NCBI GenBank assembly: GCA_963702955.1
Contig: OY969774.1
Coordinates: forward strand, 992,001 to 1,056,000
Origin: VRUE01 sp963702955
GTDB taxonomy: Bacteria; Actinomycetota; Thermoleophilia; Solirubrobacterales; 70-9
DNA: 64,000 nucleotides
Direction of reading: 5' to 3'
In this document: positions 18,327 through 25,565 of the stretch, in pieces
Layout: every line of letters starts with the position of its first letter
Position numbering within the stretch: the first letter of the stretch is position 1
Program-made: the position numbers and the translations under genes
Notes under the pieces: model-generated
The model's input: the letters and a program-made list of their open reading frames with translations, nothing else
What the model was told of the DNA's origin: nothing
Database searches by the model: none

Positions 18327-19127
18327 CTACGTCAGCGCGACGGCCGCCTCGGGGGTGACGACGCGGAAGCTGAAGCTCTCCTCCAGGTAGAGGCGCACCG
18401 CGTCGGCATCGTGGTCGACATAGCCGATCGAGAGATCCTCGCCGGACTCGAAGAGGAAGTCGCCGCCGCGGACGCTGAGCACCGCCGCCCCGCTCACGCC
18501 CGGCGACCAGACGAGGGGGCCACCGACGATCTCGCGCAGGTGCTCGAGCAGCGGGTAGCCACCGTGCTCGCTGGTCTCGAGCACGCGGGTGTAGGCGTCG
18601 GGGCCCAGGGCGATGCCGTAGGGGCCGTCGATGCCGGCGGCGAGCAGCGCCTCGACCGCCTTGGCGACGTGGCGGGGGTAGCGCTCGCAGTCCTCGCCGA
18701 GCTCGATCGGCTCCTGCGACGAGGCCTCGGCGATGCCGGCGATGCCGGCGGCCTTCCAGCCGTGGAAGACCGCCGCGTTCTCGGCGACCGCGATCCGGTG
18801 AGCGGCCTCGTCGAGCGGCCCAAAGTCGGCGTCCTCGGCGCCGCGCTCGGCGTCTTCCAGCTCGGAGCGGGCGATCGAGAACGGCGCCCGCAGCTCGACC
18901 AGCGGCAGGACCTGGCGCCGGGTGCCGGTGACGCCCTCGCCGGGAGGGTCGGCGATCTCCTGCGTGCGGCCGAGGTTGGTCGCCGAGCGCTCCCACCCGT
19001 GCGGTCCGGAGAAGTCGACCAGCCGGCGGGCGGCGAGGGCCGGCGCGAGCCGCTCGCGGGCCTCGGAGTCGAGCAGCTCCCAGCCCCGCGCGGAGATCGG
19101 CGCGTGCTCGCGCAGCAGGTGGCTCAC
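18327..19127 (-). CDS. Family 1 encapsulin nanocompartment shell protein
   Basis: 266 aa, HK97-fold shell protein. Family features are LREHAPISARGWELLDSEA at the N-terminus, RLVDFSGPHGWERSATNLGR, the E-loop region RQVLPLVELRAPFSIARSEL, and the C-terminal VWSPGVSGAAVLSVRGGDF and DLSIGYVDHDADAVRLYLEESFSFRVVTPEA. The start is GTG 19127, overlapping the stop of the ferritin-like cargo gene as GTGA. Shell and cargo are thus co-translated. Such compartments store iron and protect from oxidative stress in other bacteria. Confidence 0.93.
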   Translation of the reverse strand: MSHLLREHAPISARGWELLDSEARERLAPALAARRLVDFSGPHGWERSATNLGRTQEIADPPGEGVTGTRRQVLPLVELRAPFSIARSELEDAERGAEDADFGPLDEAAHRIAVAENAAVFHGWKAAGIAGIAEASSQEPIELGEDCERYPRHVAKAVEALLAAGIDGPYGIALGPDAYTRVLETSEHGGYPLLEHLREIVGGPLVWSPGVSGAAVLSVRGGDFLFESGEDLSIGYVDHDADAVRLYLEESFSFRVVTPEAAVALT

Positions 19128-19522
19128 GAGTCGCTCCCCCGCAGGCTGCCGATGCCAAGCGACTCGCCGCCGGCGAGCGGCTCGCCCCGCTCCTCGGCTC
19201 CCTCGGTCGCCTCCTCCTCGGCCTGCTCGCCGTGCTCGACGATGTCGCCGTCCTGGAAGAGGATCCCGACGGCGATCTGCCGCCAAAGCGGCGTCCGCCG
19301 CAGCAGGAACTCGAGGTCCATGCAGAAGTGCTTGAACTCCTCGCCCTGGGCGTCGTGCATGATCGCCCGCGCCTCGCCGTCGGCCTCGACCGAGATCCGC
19401 TGCTGATACCAGCCGATCGCCTCGGCCTCCTCGGTCAGCGACGCGCAGAGGCGGGCGAAGGTCCGGGTCTGCTCGGACAGCTCCCCGGCCGGCTCGTGGT
19501 ACTGGTCGAACCCCACGCTCAC
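19124..19522 (-). CDS. Encapsulated ferritin-like cargo protein (EncFtn type)
   Basis: 132 aa. Two helices carry the ferroxidase ligands: EEAEAIGWYQQRI and QGEEFKHFCMDLEFLLRR, matching the Glu and Glu-x-x-His pattern of encapsulated ferritins, which oxidise and mineralise iron inside encapsulins. After an acidic linker (EQAEEEATEGAEERGE), the C-terminus carries the encapsulin targeting peptide SLGIGSLRG. It is the first gene of a two-gene operon with the encapsulin shell (GTGA overlap). Confidence 0.93.
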   Translation of the reverse strand: MSVGFDQYHEPAGELSEQTRTFARLCASLTEEAEAIGWYQQRISVEADGEARAIMHDAQGEEFKHFCMDLEFLLRRTPLWRQIAVGILFQDGDIVEHGEQAEEEATEGAEERGEPLAGGESLGIGSLRGSDS

Positions 19523-19605
19523 ATCTTGCCAGGGTTCGGGGGCCGCTGGACATCTCGCCTGCAGGGCGAAACGCCTGACGAGGTCGGGCGCGCTACCTTT
19601 GCCGC

Positions 19606-19947
19606 GTGGATCCCGAGCGCGCCCGAGAGCTGCTGACCCGCGAGCGCGAGCAGGTCGAGGGGGAGATCGCCGCGATCGAGCGCCAAGGGCCCGAGGAGGG
19701 CGACGAGCGGGTCGAGCCCGGCGACCTGGAGTCCGAGGGCCTCTACCAGGACGAGTTCGACGCCGGCCGCGCCCAGGACCTGAAACGGCGGCTCGCCGCC
19801 GTCGAGCGGGCCGAAGCGCGCCTCGAGGCCGGCACCTACGGGCTCTCGATCCAGAGCGGGGCGCAGATCCCCGACGAGCGGCTCGAGGCCTTCCCGACCG
19901 CGGAGCTCACGGTGGATGAGCAGGAACGCCGGGTCCCTTCCGACTGA
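19606..19947 (+). CDS. DksA/TraR-family protein lacking the zinc-finger cysteines
   Basis: 113 aa. The coiled-coil half (LLTREREQVEGEIAAIER ... AAVERAEARLEAGTYG) and the tail (IPDERLEAFPTAELTVDEQE) match short DksA/TraR proteins. In the family the finger reads approximately GTYGxCxxCGxxIPxxRLEAxPxAxxCVxCQ; here the four positions are Ser/Ser/Thr/Glu (LSIQSG and LTVDEQ), so no zinc can be held. A role in RNA polymerase secondary-channel binding is possible but unproven. The start is GTG 19606. It is divergent from the encapsulin operon (83 bases between starts). Confidence 0.75.
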   Translation: MDPERARELLTREREQVEGEIAAIERQGPEEGDERVEPGDLESEGLYQDEFDAGRAQDLKRRLAAVERAEARLEAGTYGLSIQSGAQIPDERLEAFPTAELTVDEQERRVPSD

Positions 19948-19979
19948 GCTGAGCGAACGGGCGGACCGGGCCTGACGGC

Positions 19980-21230
19980 TCAGCCGGCGAGCGCCGGCTC
20001 GCCCGGGCTCGCCGGGCTCGCCGTCTTGCTCGGCAGGAGGGTCGAGAGCACGGCGGCCGCCAGTACGCAGACGACCGAGGCCCAGAGGCAGGCGACCAGC
20101 CCGTCCCACTCGTAGAGCAGCCCCGACAGCACCGTGCCGGCCAGCCGCCCGCCGGCGTTCGCCATGTAATAGAAGCCGACGTTCATCGCCGCCCTCTCGT
20201 TGTCGGCGTAGGCGAGGATCAGGTAGGAGTGGACGGCGGAGTTCATGGCGAAAACCACCCCGAAGGCGATCAGCCCGACGACGATCACGAGGGTCGGGTC
20301 GGCGCCGGCCGAGAGTCCGATCGCGATCGCGGCGGGGAAGGCGGCCAGCACGAAGGCCAGCCAGGTCGCGGTGCGGCCGTCCGGCTCGGCGCCTCCCTCG
20401 GCGCCGCGACGGCGCACGAAGCCGGGAGCGGCCGCCTGCACGATCCCGTAGCCGATCACCCAGATCGCGAGGAAGCCGCCGGTCTGCCAGAAGCTCCAGC
20501 CGAGGACGGTCTCGAGGTAGACCGGCAGGCCGACCACGAACCAGACGTCGCGCGAGGCGAAGAGGAAGATGCGGGCGGCGGCGAGGATGTTGACGGCGCG
20601 GTTGTTGGAGAACATGTGCTTGAACTTGGCCGTCGCGTCGGGATGGCCGAGGTGTCCGTGCATCAATCGCGCGGTGACAAGCAGCGCCGCGAGGACGAAC
20701 CCGGCCAGGATCGCCATCGAGGTCTGGAACCCGGCCAGGGTCAGCATCAGGCCGCCGAGGAAGAACCCCACTCCCTTGAGGGCGTTCTTGGAGCCGGTCA
20801 GGATCGCGACCCAGCGGTAGAGGGCGGATTCGTCGCCCTCCGGCACGACCAGCTTGACCGCGCTCTTGGAGCTCATCTTGGTCAGGTCCTTGGCGATCCC
20901 CGAGAAGGACTGGGAGACCATCACGTAGGGCACGACCAGCCACGCCTGCGGCACGAAGGCGAGCATGCTGACGGCGAAGATCTGGGTTCCGAGGCCCATG
21001 AAGAGCGTCGTCCGCAGCCCCCAGCGGGCGGCGAGCCAGCCGCCGACGAGGTTGGTGACGATGCCGAAGATCTCGTAGAAGACGAACAGCGAGGCGATCG
21101 TGAACGGGGAGTAGCCCTGTTCGTAGAAGTAGAAGAGCACCAGCATCCGGGTCGCGCCGTCGACCAGCGTCTCGACCCAGTAGGCGCCGGTGACGAGGAC
21201 GTAGTTGCGCAGGTCGGCCCGGGGGCTCAT
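19980..21230 (-). CDS. arsJ: Organoarsenical efflux MFS transporter ArsJ
   Basis: 416 aa, about 12 membrane segments. N-terminus LRNYVLVTGAYWVETLVDGATRMLVL and the loop SQSFSGIAKDLTKMSSKSAVKLVVPE are characteristic of ArsJ. ArsJ exports 1-arseno-3-phosphoglycerate, made by an adjacent GAPDH from glyceraldehyde-3-phosphate and arsenate. The ATG at 21230 overlaps the GAPDH stop as ATGA, giving strict coupling. The arsR regulator is divergent upstream. Identification rests on the motif and the diagnostic GAPDH neighbour. Confidence 0.92.
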   Translation of the reverse strand: MSPRADLRNYVLVTGAYWVETLVDGATRMLVLFYFYEQGYSPFTIASLFVFYEIFGIVTNLVGGWLAARWGLRTTLFMGLGTQIFAVSMLAFVPQAWLVVPYVMVSQSFSGIAKDLTKMSSKSAVKLVVPEGDESALYRWVAILTGSKNALKGVGFFLGGLMLTLAGFQTSMAILAGFVLAALLVTARLMHGHLGHPDATAKFKHMFSNNRAVNILAAARIFLFASRDVWFVVGLPVYLETVLGWSFWQTGGFLAIWVIGYGIVQAAAPGFVRRRGAEGGAEPDGRTATWLAFVLAAFPAAIAIGLSAGADPTLVIVVGLIAFGVVFAMNSAVHSYLILAYADNERAAMNVGFYYMANAGGRLAGTVLSGLLYEWDGLVACLWASVVCVLAAAVLSTLLPSKTASPASPGEPALAG

Positions 21231-22231
21231 CGGCAGGCGACCGTCCGCGCCAGCTCGACTAGGCGGTTGGCGTAGCCCCACTCGTTGTCATACCAGGCGA
21301 GGACCTTGACCTGCGTCCCCTCGACGACCATCGTCGAGAGGGCGTTGACGACGCCCGAGCGGGGGTCGTCGCGGTAGTCGACCGAGACGAGCGGGCGGGT
21401 CTCGTAGCCGAGGATCCCGGCCAGGGGCCCTGCGGCCGCGGCCTCGAGCAGGCCGTTGACCTCCTCGACGTCGGTCGGTCGGGCGACCTCGAAGACGCAA
21501 TCGGTCAGCGAGGCGTTGAGCATCGGCACCCGCACCGCGAGCCCGTTCAGCCGCCCCTCCAGCTCGGGGAAGATCAGCCCGATCGCCGTCGCCGAGCCGG
21601 TCGTCGTCGGGATCAGCGAGAGGCTCGCGGCGCGGGCCCGGCGCAGGTCCTTGTGGGGGGCGTCGACGACCGTCTGAGTGTTGGTCATGTCGTGCAGCGT
21701 GGTGATCGACCCGTGGCTGATGCCGATCCCCTCGTGGATCGCCTTGACGACGGGCGCCAGGCAGTTGGTCGTGCAGGAGGCCGCGGTGAGGATCTCGTGT
21801 CGCTCCAACTCCTCGGGATCGTCGTTCACCCCGACCACGACGTTGAAGGCACCCTCCTTCACCGGCGCCGCGACTATCACCTTCCAGACACCCTGCTCGA
21901 AGTAGGGCGCGAGCGTCTCGGCGGTACGGAACTTGCCCGAACACTCGAGGACGATGTCGACTCCGGCCTCGGCCCAGGGCACCTCCACGGGATCGGCTGC
22001 GTTCGTGTAGGGGATGCTCTCGCCCTCGATCGCGAGCCTGTCCTCTTCGCCCTTGGCGGCGCCCGACCAGCGACCGTGGATCGAGTCGAACATCAGTAGA
22101 TGGGCGGCCGTAGCGGCGTCACCCGCCACCTCGTTGACGTGGGCGAAGGTCAACTCCGGCCATCCCCACGCCGCCCGCAGGGCCAGCCGCCCCATCCGCC
22201 CGAAGCCGTTGATTCCAACGCGGGTGCTCAT
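21227..22231 (-). CDS. ArsJ-associated glyceraldehyde-3-phosphate dehydrogenase
   Basis: 334 aa. NAD-binding start VGINGFGRMGRLALRAA; catalytic Cys in AASCTTNCLAPV; C-terminal WYDNEWGYANRLVELA. In ars loci this enzyme uses arsenate in place of phosphate to make 1-arseno-3-phosphoglycerate for export by ArsJ. Its operon with arsJ (ATGA overlap) and its position opposite arsR argue that it is the detoxification isozyme, not the glycolytic one. The start is ATG 22231. The intergenic region to arsR is 63 bases. Confidence 0.93.
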   Translation of the reverse strand: MSTRVGINGFGRMGRLALRAAWGWPELTFAHVNEVAGDAATAAHLLMFDSIHGRWSGAAKGEEDRLAIEGESIPYTNAADPVEVPWAEAGVDIVLECSGKFRTAETLAPYFEQGVWKVIVAAPVKEGAFNVVVGVNDDPEELERHEILTAASCTTNCLAPVVKAIHEGIGISHGSITTLHDMTNTQTVVDAPHKDLRRARAASLSLIPTTTGSATAIGLIFPELEGRLNGLAVRVPMLNASLTDCVFEVARPTDVEEVNGLLEAAAAGPLAGILGYETRPLVSVDYRDDPRSGVVNALSTMVVEGTQVKVLAWYDNEWGYANRLVELARTVACR

Positions 22232-22257
22232 CAGCGCTCTCGCCCCGCAGACTATCC

Positions 22258-22287
22258 ATTGACAAATGTGATTTCAATAGATATACG
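22258..22287 (+). promoter_or_regulatory. arsR promoter with overlapping inverted-repeat operator
   Basis: A near-consensus promoter: TTGACA (22259-22264), 17-base spacer, TATACG (22282-22287). It overlaps an inverted repeat ATTGA (22258-22262) / TCAAT (22274-22278), well placed for ArsR binding. The -10 ends 7 bases before the arsR ATG (22295), so transcription probably starts at or next to the ATG and the mRNA is leaderless (inference). Confidence 0.7.
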
Positions 22288-22294
22288 TAGATAG

Positions 22295-22648
22295 ATGGCG
22301 GTCGATCTGGAGCTTGCGCCGAAGCAGAAGCGGCCGGCCGGCGAGCCCTGTTGCGAGCCGGTCGTCTACCCCGACATCGAGCGCGCCGAGGCCGAGCGCA
22401 TGGCCAGGGTGGCGAAGGCGCTCGGCGATCCGATCCGGATGCAGCTCGCCGACGTCCTCCGCAAGCACGCCGGCAAGGTCTGCGTCTGCGAGCTGGTCCC
22501 GCTCTTCGACCTCTCCCAGCCGACCGTCTCCCATCACCTCAAGGTCCTGCGCGACGCCGGCATCGTCGAGTCCGAGCGCCAGGGCCTCTGGGCCTACTAC
22601 TACGTGATCCCCGACGCCCTCGAGGAGCTCTCCGAGTGGCTGAGCTGA
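22295..22648 (+). CDS. arsR: Arsenic-responsive repressor ArsR
   Basis: 117 aa winged-helix repressor. Core: RMARVAKALGDPIRMQLADVL, then KVCVCELVPLFDLSQPTVSHHLKVL, where the CVCE motif at the recognition-helix edge is a classic As(III) site. A second cysteine pair lies in the N-terminal extension (EPCCEPVVYPDIE). It is divergent from GAPDH-arsJ and presumably represses both directions until arsenite binds. The ATG at 22295 follows the -10 directly. Confidence 0.92.
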   Translation: MAVDLELAPKQKRPAGEPCCEPVVYPDIERAEAERMARVAKALGDPIRMQLADVLRKHAGKVCVCELVPLFDLSQPTVSHHLKVLRDAGIVESERQGLWAYYYVIPDALEELSEWLS

Positions 22649-22665
22649 CGGGCACGAAGACCCGT

Positions 22666-22687
22666 GGTGGTACTCCGGTGGTACACT
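22666..22687 (+). promoter_or_regulatory. Direct-repeat operator and -10 of the vapBC unit
   Basis: Two copies of GGTGGTAC (22666-22673 and 22677-22684) are spaced 11 bases apart, one helical turn, and overlap a -10-like TACACT (22682-22687). The VapB start (GTG 22694) follows 6 bases later. Tandem half-sites over the promoter fit autoregulation by the VapBC complex. No clear -35 is visible. Confidence 0.5.
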
Positions 22688-22693
22688 AGCTTT

Positions 22694-22975
22694 GTGCCGA
22701 CGCGACACCACCGTATCCAGGTCACCGAAGACCATGAGCTCAGCGCCGCATTGCGCGCCGCCGCGCCTCATCTGGCCGCCGGCCTACCCCGCTCCCAGCA
22801 GGTTCGCGAGCTTGCCATAGCCGGAGCGCGCCATCTCGCCGCGGTACCGCCGGACGAGGCAAAACGTCTGGAGTCATTGGAGAAGCTGGCCGAGCACTTC
22901 CGGAAGCCCGAGACCGCTCCCTGGGACCGGGAGGCGCTGCGCGAGGGAAAGCGCCGTGCCTGGCCGATCCGCTAG
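22694..22975 (+). CDS. Probable VapB-type antitoxin
   Basis: 93 aa from GTG 22694 (VPTRHHRIQVTEDHELSAALRAAA). The start fits a short beta strand then helix, as in ribbon-helix-helix antitoxins. The C-terminal half (EKLAEHFRKPETAPWDREALREGKRRAW) is charged, as in toxin-wrapping tails. It overlaps the downstream PIN toxin by 20 bases, the usual antitoxin-toxin order. A frame-compatible ATG-type start at 22664 would cover the operator repeats and is less likely. Confidence 0.7.
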   Translation: MPTRHHRIQVTEDHELSAALRAAAPHLAAGLPRSQQVRELAIAGARHLAAVPPDEAKRLESLEKLAEHFRKPETAPWDREALREGKRRAWPIR

Positions 22976-23408
22976 CAAGGACTCTTGGGGCGACCTACCC
23001 CTGGTCGTCGACACCTCAGCGTGGGCACGCGCCGAGCACCCGGCTGTTCGCGAGCGATGGCTCGCCGTCCTGCTTGATGACCGCCTGCGCCTCTGCCCGC
23101 CGATCCGTCTGGAGATCCTGCTGAGCGCTCGCGGCGGAGGTGAGTTCGACCAGCTCGCGGAGCACCTCGACACCATTCGCCCCGCACCGCTCAACGCCTC
23201 GATCGTCAGAGCCGCAGAGGCGGGAATGCAGGCTCTTGCCCACCGTTCCGCCGGAGCGCAGCGCCTGCCGATCGTCGACTACCTCGTCGCAGCGGCCGCC
23301 CAGGAGCTGGGTGCCGCGGTGGTCCACTACGACCGCGACTTCGACACGCTCGCCGAGCTGATGGAGTTCGAATCGATCTGGCTGGCCCCAGCCGGCGCGC
23401 TCCCGTAG
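22956..23408 (+). CDS. VapC-type PIN-domain ribonuclease toxin
   Basis: 150 aa. PIN-domain acidic residues are visible: LVVDTSAW (Asp), RLEILLS (Glu), LPIVDYLVAAAA (Asp) and VHYDRDFDTLAEL (Asp). VapC toxins cut structured RNAs such as tRNA or rRNA when not neutralised. The start is GTG 22956 inside the antitoxin gene. It is convergent with the ABM-domain gene, with 7 bases between the stops. Confidence 0.88.
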   Translation: MPGRSASKDSWGDLPLVVDTSAWARAEHPAVRERWLAVLLDDRLRLCPPIRLEILLSARGGGEFDQLAEHLDTIRPAPLNASIVRAAEAGMQALAHRSAGAQRLPIVDYLVAAAAQELGAAVVHYDRDFDTLAELMEFESIWLAPAGALP

Positions 23409-23415
23409 AAATCAT

Positions 23416-23739
23416 TCAGGCTCGAGTCTCTCGACCCTGGAGCAGGCGATACGAGCCGACCTCGTCGAGCTCGGTGACGACCGCGGGCTCCTCGCACCGC
23501 TCCCCGATGTCCTTCTGGAACTCCGCGAACGCCGGCAGGGCGAGGAGCGGGTTGTGCCCGTCCTCGGTCTCGATCGAGGCGATGTGGACGAAGCTGACCC
23601 CGTCCCCCAGCTTGAACGTCGCGTAGCGGAACCCCTCGGGCTCGGCGCTCTGCAGTTCCTCGTAGACGCCGCGGACCAGAGCCTCGTTCTCCTCCACCCG
23701 GTCGGGCTTGACCCTGTAGCGGATCATCACGCGTTTCAT
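23416..23739 (-). CDS. Antibiotic biosynthesis monooxygenase-like (ABM fold) protein
   Basis: 107 aa. The pattern MKRVMIRYRVKPDRVEENEALVRGVYEELQ, then FRYATFKLGDGVSFVHIASIE and PAFAEFQKDIGERC, suggests a dimeric ferredoxin-like alpha/beta barrel. Members range from quinol monooxygenases to stress proteins, and the active-site residues are not conserved enough to predict a reaction. It lies downstream of a frameshifted VOC gene on the same strand. Confidence 0.6.
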   Translation of the reverse strand: MKRVMIRYRVKPDRVEENEALVRGVYEELQSAEPEGFRYATFKLGDGVSFVHIASIETEDGHNPLLALPAFAEFQKDIGERCEEPAVVTELDEVGSYRLLQGRETRA

Positions 23740-23784
23740 CTCATGCCCCCTGGGCTCTCGGCGCTATGTCGTGGTGTTCGCAGG

Positions 23785-24170
23785 CTACCCGCGACGAGCG
23801 GGCGGCGGCGTCATCAGCGCGACCGGAAGCGCGAGGCCGGCGGAGCGGCGCAGGGTGGCGATGCGGCGGCCGGGCTGGACGGCGGGACGGACCTCGCTGA
23901 CCCGGTCGCCGAGCTCGGCGACGGTCGCGTCGAGGTCGGGGGCGAGGAGGGCGAGCCCCCAGAAGAAGGCGGGCCGGCCATCGCCGCCGGCGCGCTCGAT
24001 CGCTTCGGGCGGCTCCTGGACGACCTCGAGGACGCTCACGCCGAGGCGGAAGAACGCCTGCCGCGGAGCGCCGGCGGACGTCGACTCCTCGCCCCGTCAA
24101 CCTCGAACCCGAGCGCCGACCAGGCGCCCGGCGCGTCCGCGACCATAAGCTCGTCGATCGTCGGCTTCAC
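23785..24170 (-). pseudogene. VOC (glyoxalase-like) gene broken by a single frameshift
   Basis: The N-terminal piece from GTG 24170 reads VKPTIDELMVADAPGAWSALGFEVDG. The C-terminal piece reads RQAFFRLGVSVLEVVQE, then FFWGLALLAPDLDATVAELGDRV to PPPARRG. Together they make one VOC domain of about 128 aa. The two pieces are in different frames; adding one G to the run of four at 24092-24095 restores a continuous frame. This is either a real inactivating mutation or a homopolymer sequencing error. Confidence 0.7.
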
Positions 24171-24194
24171 GTCTCGCCCAAGCTGACGAACTGT

Positions 24195-24575
24195 CTACGC
24201 TGCCGCAAGGACGATCTCGCAACCGCCCGACTCATACGACGTAGCTTCGAGCGCACGCTTCTTGGGCAGCTTCGCGGCCTTGTCCTTCGGCCGGATGTCG
24301 ATCATCAGCTCGAGGTCGAGTCCCTTCGCGACCCGAATCAAACGCTCGACGCTGGGATTGTGCTCGCCCAGCTCCATCCGCGCGACATCGGACTGATGAA
24401 CTCCGAGATGCTTGGCCAACTGGCCCTGGGAAAGGCCATGGACCGCCCGATAGTGCGCAACCTCAACCGCGAGCCAGCGCGCGACAGCCGTCCGCTCCCA
24501 GATGGCCCGAAACTCCGGGTCGTGCAGATCTTCGGCGAGAACCTGCTCGTGCGGTATGAGTTGATCTAAGTCCAT
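24195..24575 (-). CDS. XRE-family helix-turn-helix protein (orphan antitoxin-like)
   Basis: 126 aa. The HTH covers about residues 40-95 (VAHYRAVHGLSQGQLAKHLGVHQSDVARMELGEHNPSVERLIRVAKGL). The N-terminal part (LIPHEQVLAEDLHDPEFRAIWERTAVARWLAVEVAHYR) is typical of HigA-like antitoxins. The upstream 180 bases that would hold a HigB-type toxin contain no credible ORF. It may therefore be an orphan antitoxin or a stand-alone regulator. The upstream patch 24590-24612 is markedly AT-rich and probably carries the promoter. Confidence 0.75.
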   Translation of the reverse strand: MDLDQLIPHEQVLAEDLHDPEFRAIWERTAVARWLAVEVAHYRAVHGLSQGQLAKHLGVHQSDVARMELGEHNPSVERLIRVAKGLDLELMIDIRPKDKAAKLPKKRALEATSYESGGCEIVLAAA

Positions 24576-24757
24576 TCCATTCCCCGGCGGTTAAAATAAC
24601 AACTTTGTAATTAGGGCTCACTTCTTGTCTGTCGGCCGCTTCAATCGGTCGAGGCGCAACCTTGGCTCTAGCTGCGCAGGCATCTCGTGGGTTCACATGC
24701 CTACAAGCCGTGGGAGAGAACGATTCTCCCCCCAACCACGACGCTCCGAAGATCAGA

Positions 24758-25528
24758 TCAGCTTTCGTCGCCTCGCAAGAGCTCGTCGAGGGTGCTGCCG
24801 CTGAGGACCGACTGCGGCCGTTCGACGACGATGTCCGAGCCCGACCGCGCCTGCTCGTCGCGGCGCTTGATCAACAGCCACTGGGGCTTCGCGCCGGGGC
24901 GGGTGCGCTGCAGGGCGAAGCCGCCTTGCAGCTTCTCCCCGTGGAGGACGAACACGGCGTGGCCGCGCTCCAGCGCCTCGGGCCAGGACACCCGGCCACC
25001 CTGCTCGTAGCTGCCGCGGTCCCAGATGATGACGCCGCCGGCGTCGGCCCTCCCCTCGAAGTCGTTGTGGGAGACGTCGTGGTCCTCGACCTGTACCGCG
25101 AGGCGCTTGACGGCGGGGTCGAGCGAGGGACCCTTCGGGACCGCCCAGGAGCGCATCGTCCCGCCGACCTCCAGGCGCAGGTCGAAGTGACGCGCGGTGG
25201 CGGCGTGCTCCTGGACGACGAAGGCGCCGGCGCTGACGCCGCGGATCGCGAACTGCTCATGGCCCTCGACCTTGACGCTCTCAATCTCCACGTCGGCGAC
25301 GTGCGCGCCCCGCGGGCCGTCGCGCAGAAACGACACCAGCCCCTCGACCGCCGCCGACGGCCCCTCGGCGTGGACCAGCACCGTCCCGTCCTCCCCGTTG
25401 CGCACCCAGCCCATCGCTCCAAGCCGACGCGCCCGCTGCAGCGTCGCGTCGCGGAACCCGACCCCCTGCACCTGCCCGCGCACGACGGCGCGCACCGCCG
25501 TCGTCTCCGCATCCGCTCGCTCACCCAC
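24758..25528 (-). CDS. Acylphosphatase fused to a LigD-type 3'-phosphoesterase domain
   Basis: About 256 aa from GTG 25528; a longer frame to 25600 would run into the divergent MFS gene. Residues about 12-98 are an acylphosphatase with catalytic R26 (GQVQGVGFR) and N44 (MGWVRN). Residues about 103-256 are the DNA-ligase-D phosphoesterase domain: FVVQEH, then RHFDLRLE, SWAVPKGPSLDPAVKRLAV and VEDH. These give metal/catalytic residues H108, H114, D116, R118 and H150. The residue four after H150, usually Tyr, is His here, and the EGxYGxG segment is shortened to RADAGG. In NHEJ LigD this domain trims 3'-phosphate/ribonucleotide ends. No ligase or Ku gene is nearby. Confidence 0.85.
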   Translation of the reverse strand: MGERADAETTAVRAVVRGQVQGVGFRDATLQRARRLGAMGWVRNGEDGTVLVHAEGPSAAVEGLVSFLRDGPRGAHVADVEIESVKVEGHEQFAIRGVSAGAFVVQEHAATARHFDLRLEVGGTMRSWAVPKGPSLDPAVKRLAVQVEDHDVSHNDFEGRADAGGVIIWDRGSYEQGGRVSWPEALERGHAVFVLHGEKLQGGFALQRTRPGAKPQWLLIKRRDEQARSGSDIVVERPQSVLSGSTLDELLRGDES

Positions 25529-25565
25529 GCCACCGATGGCGCTACCGTAGCTGCCCTCCTCGTCG

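Noticed and set aside
21227..22231. GAPDH as the glycolytic enzyme
   Set aside because: ATGA coupling to arsJ and divergence from arsR make the arsenate-detoxification isozyme far more likely; no pgk or tpi is adjacent.
24576..24757. Search for a HigB-type toxin upstream of the XRE gene
   Set aside because: No frame with a start, length or RelE/HigB-like pattern is present on either strand.
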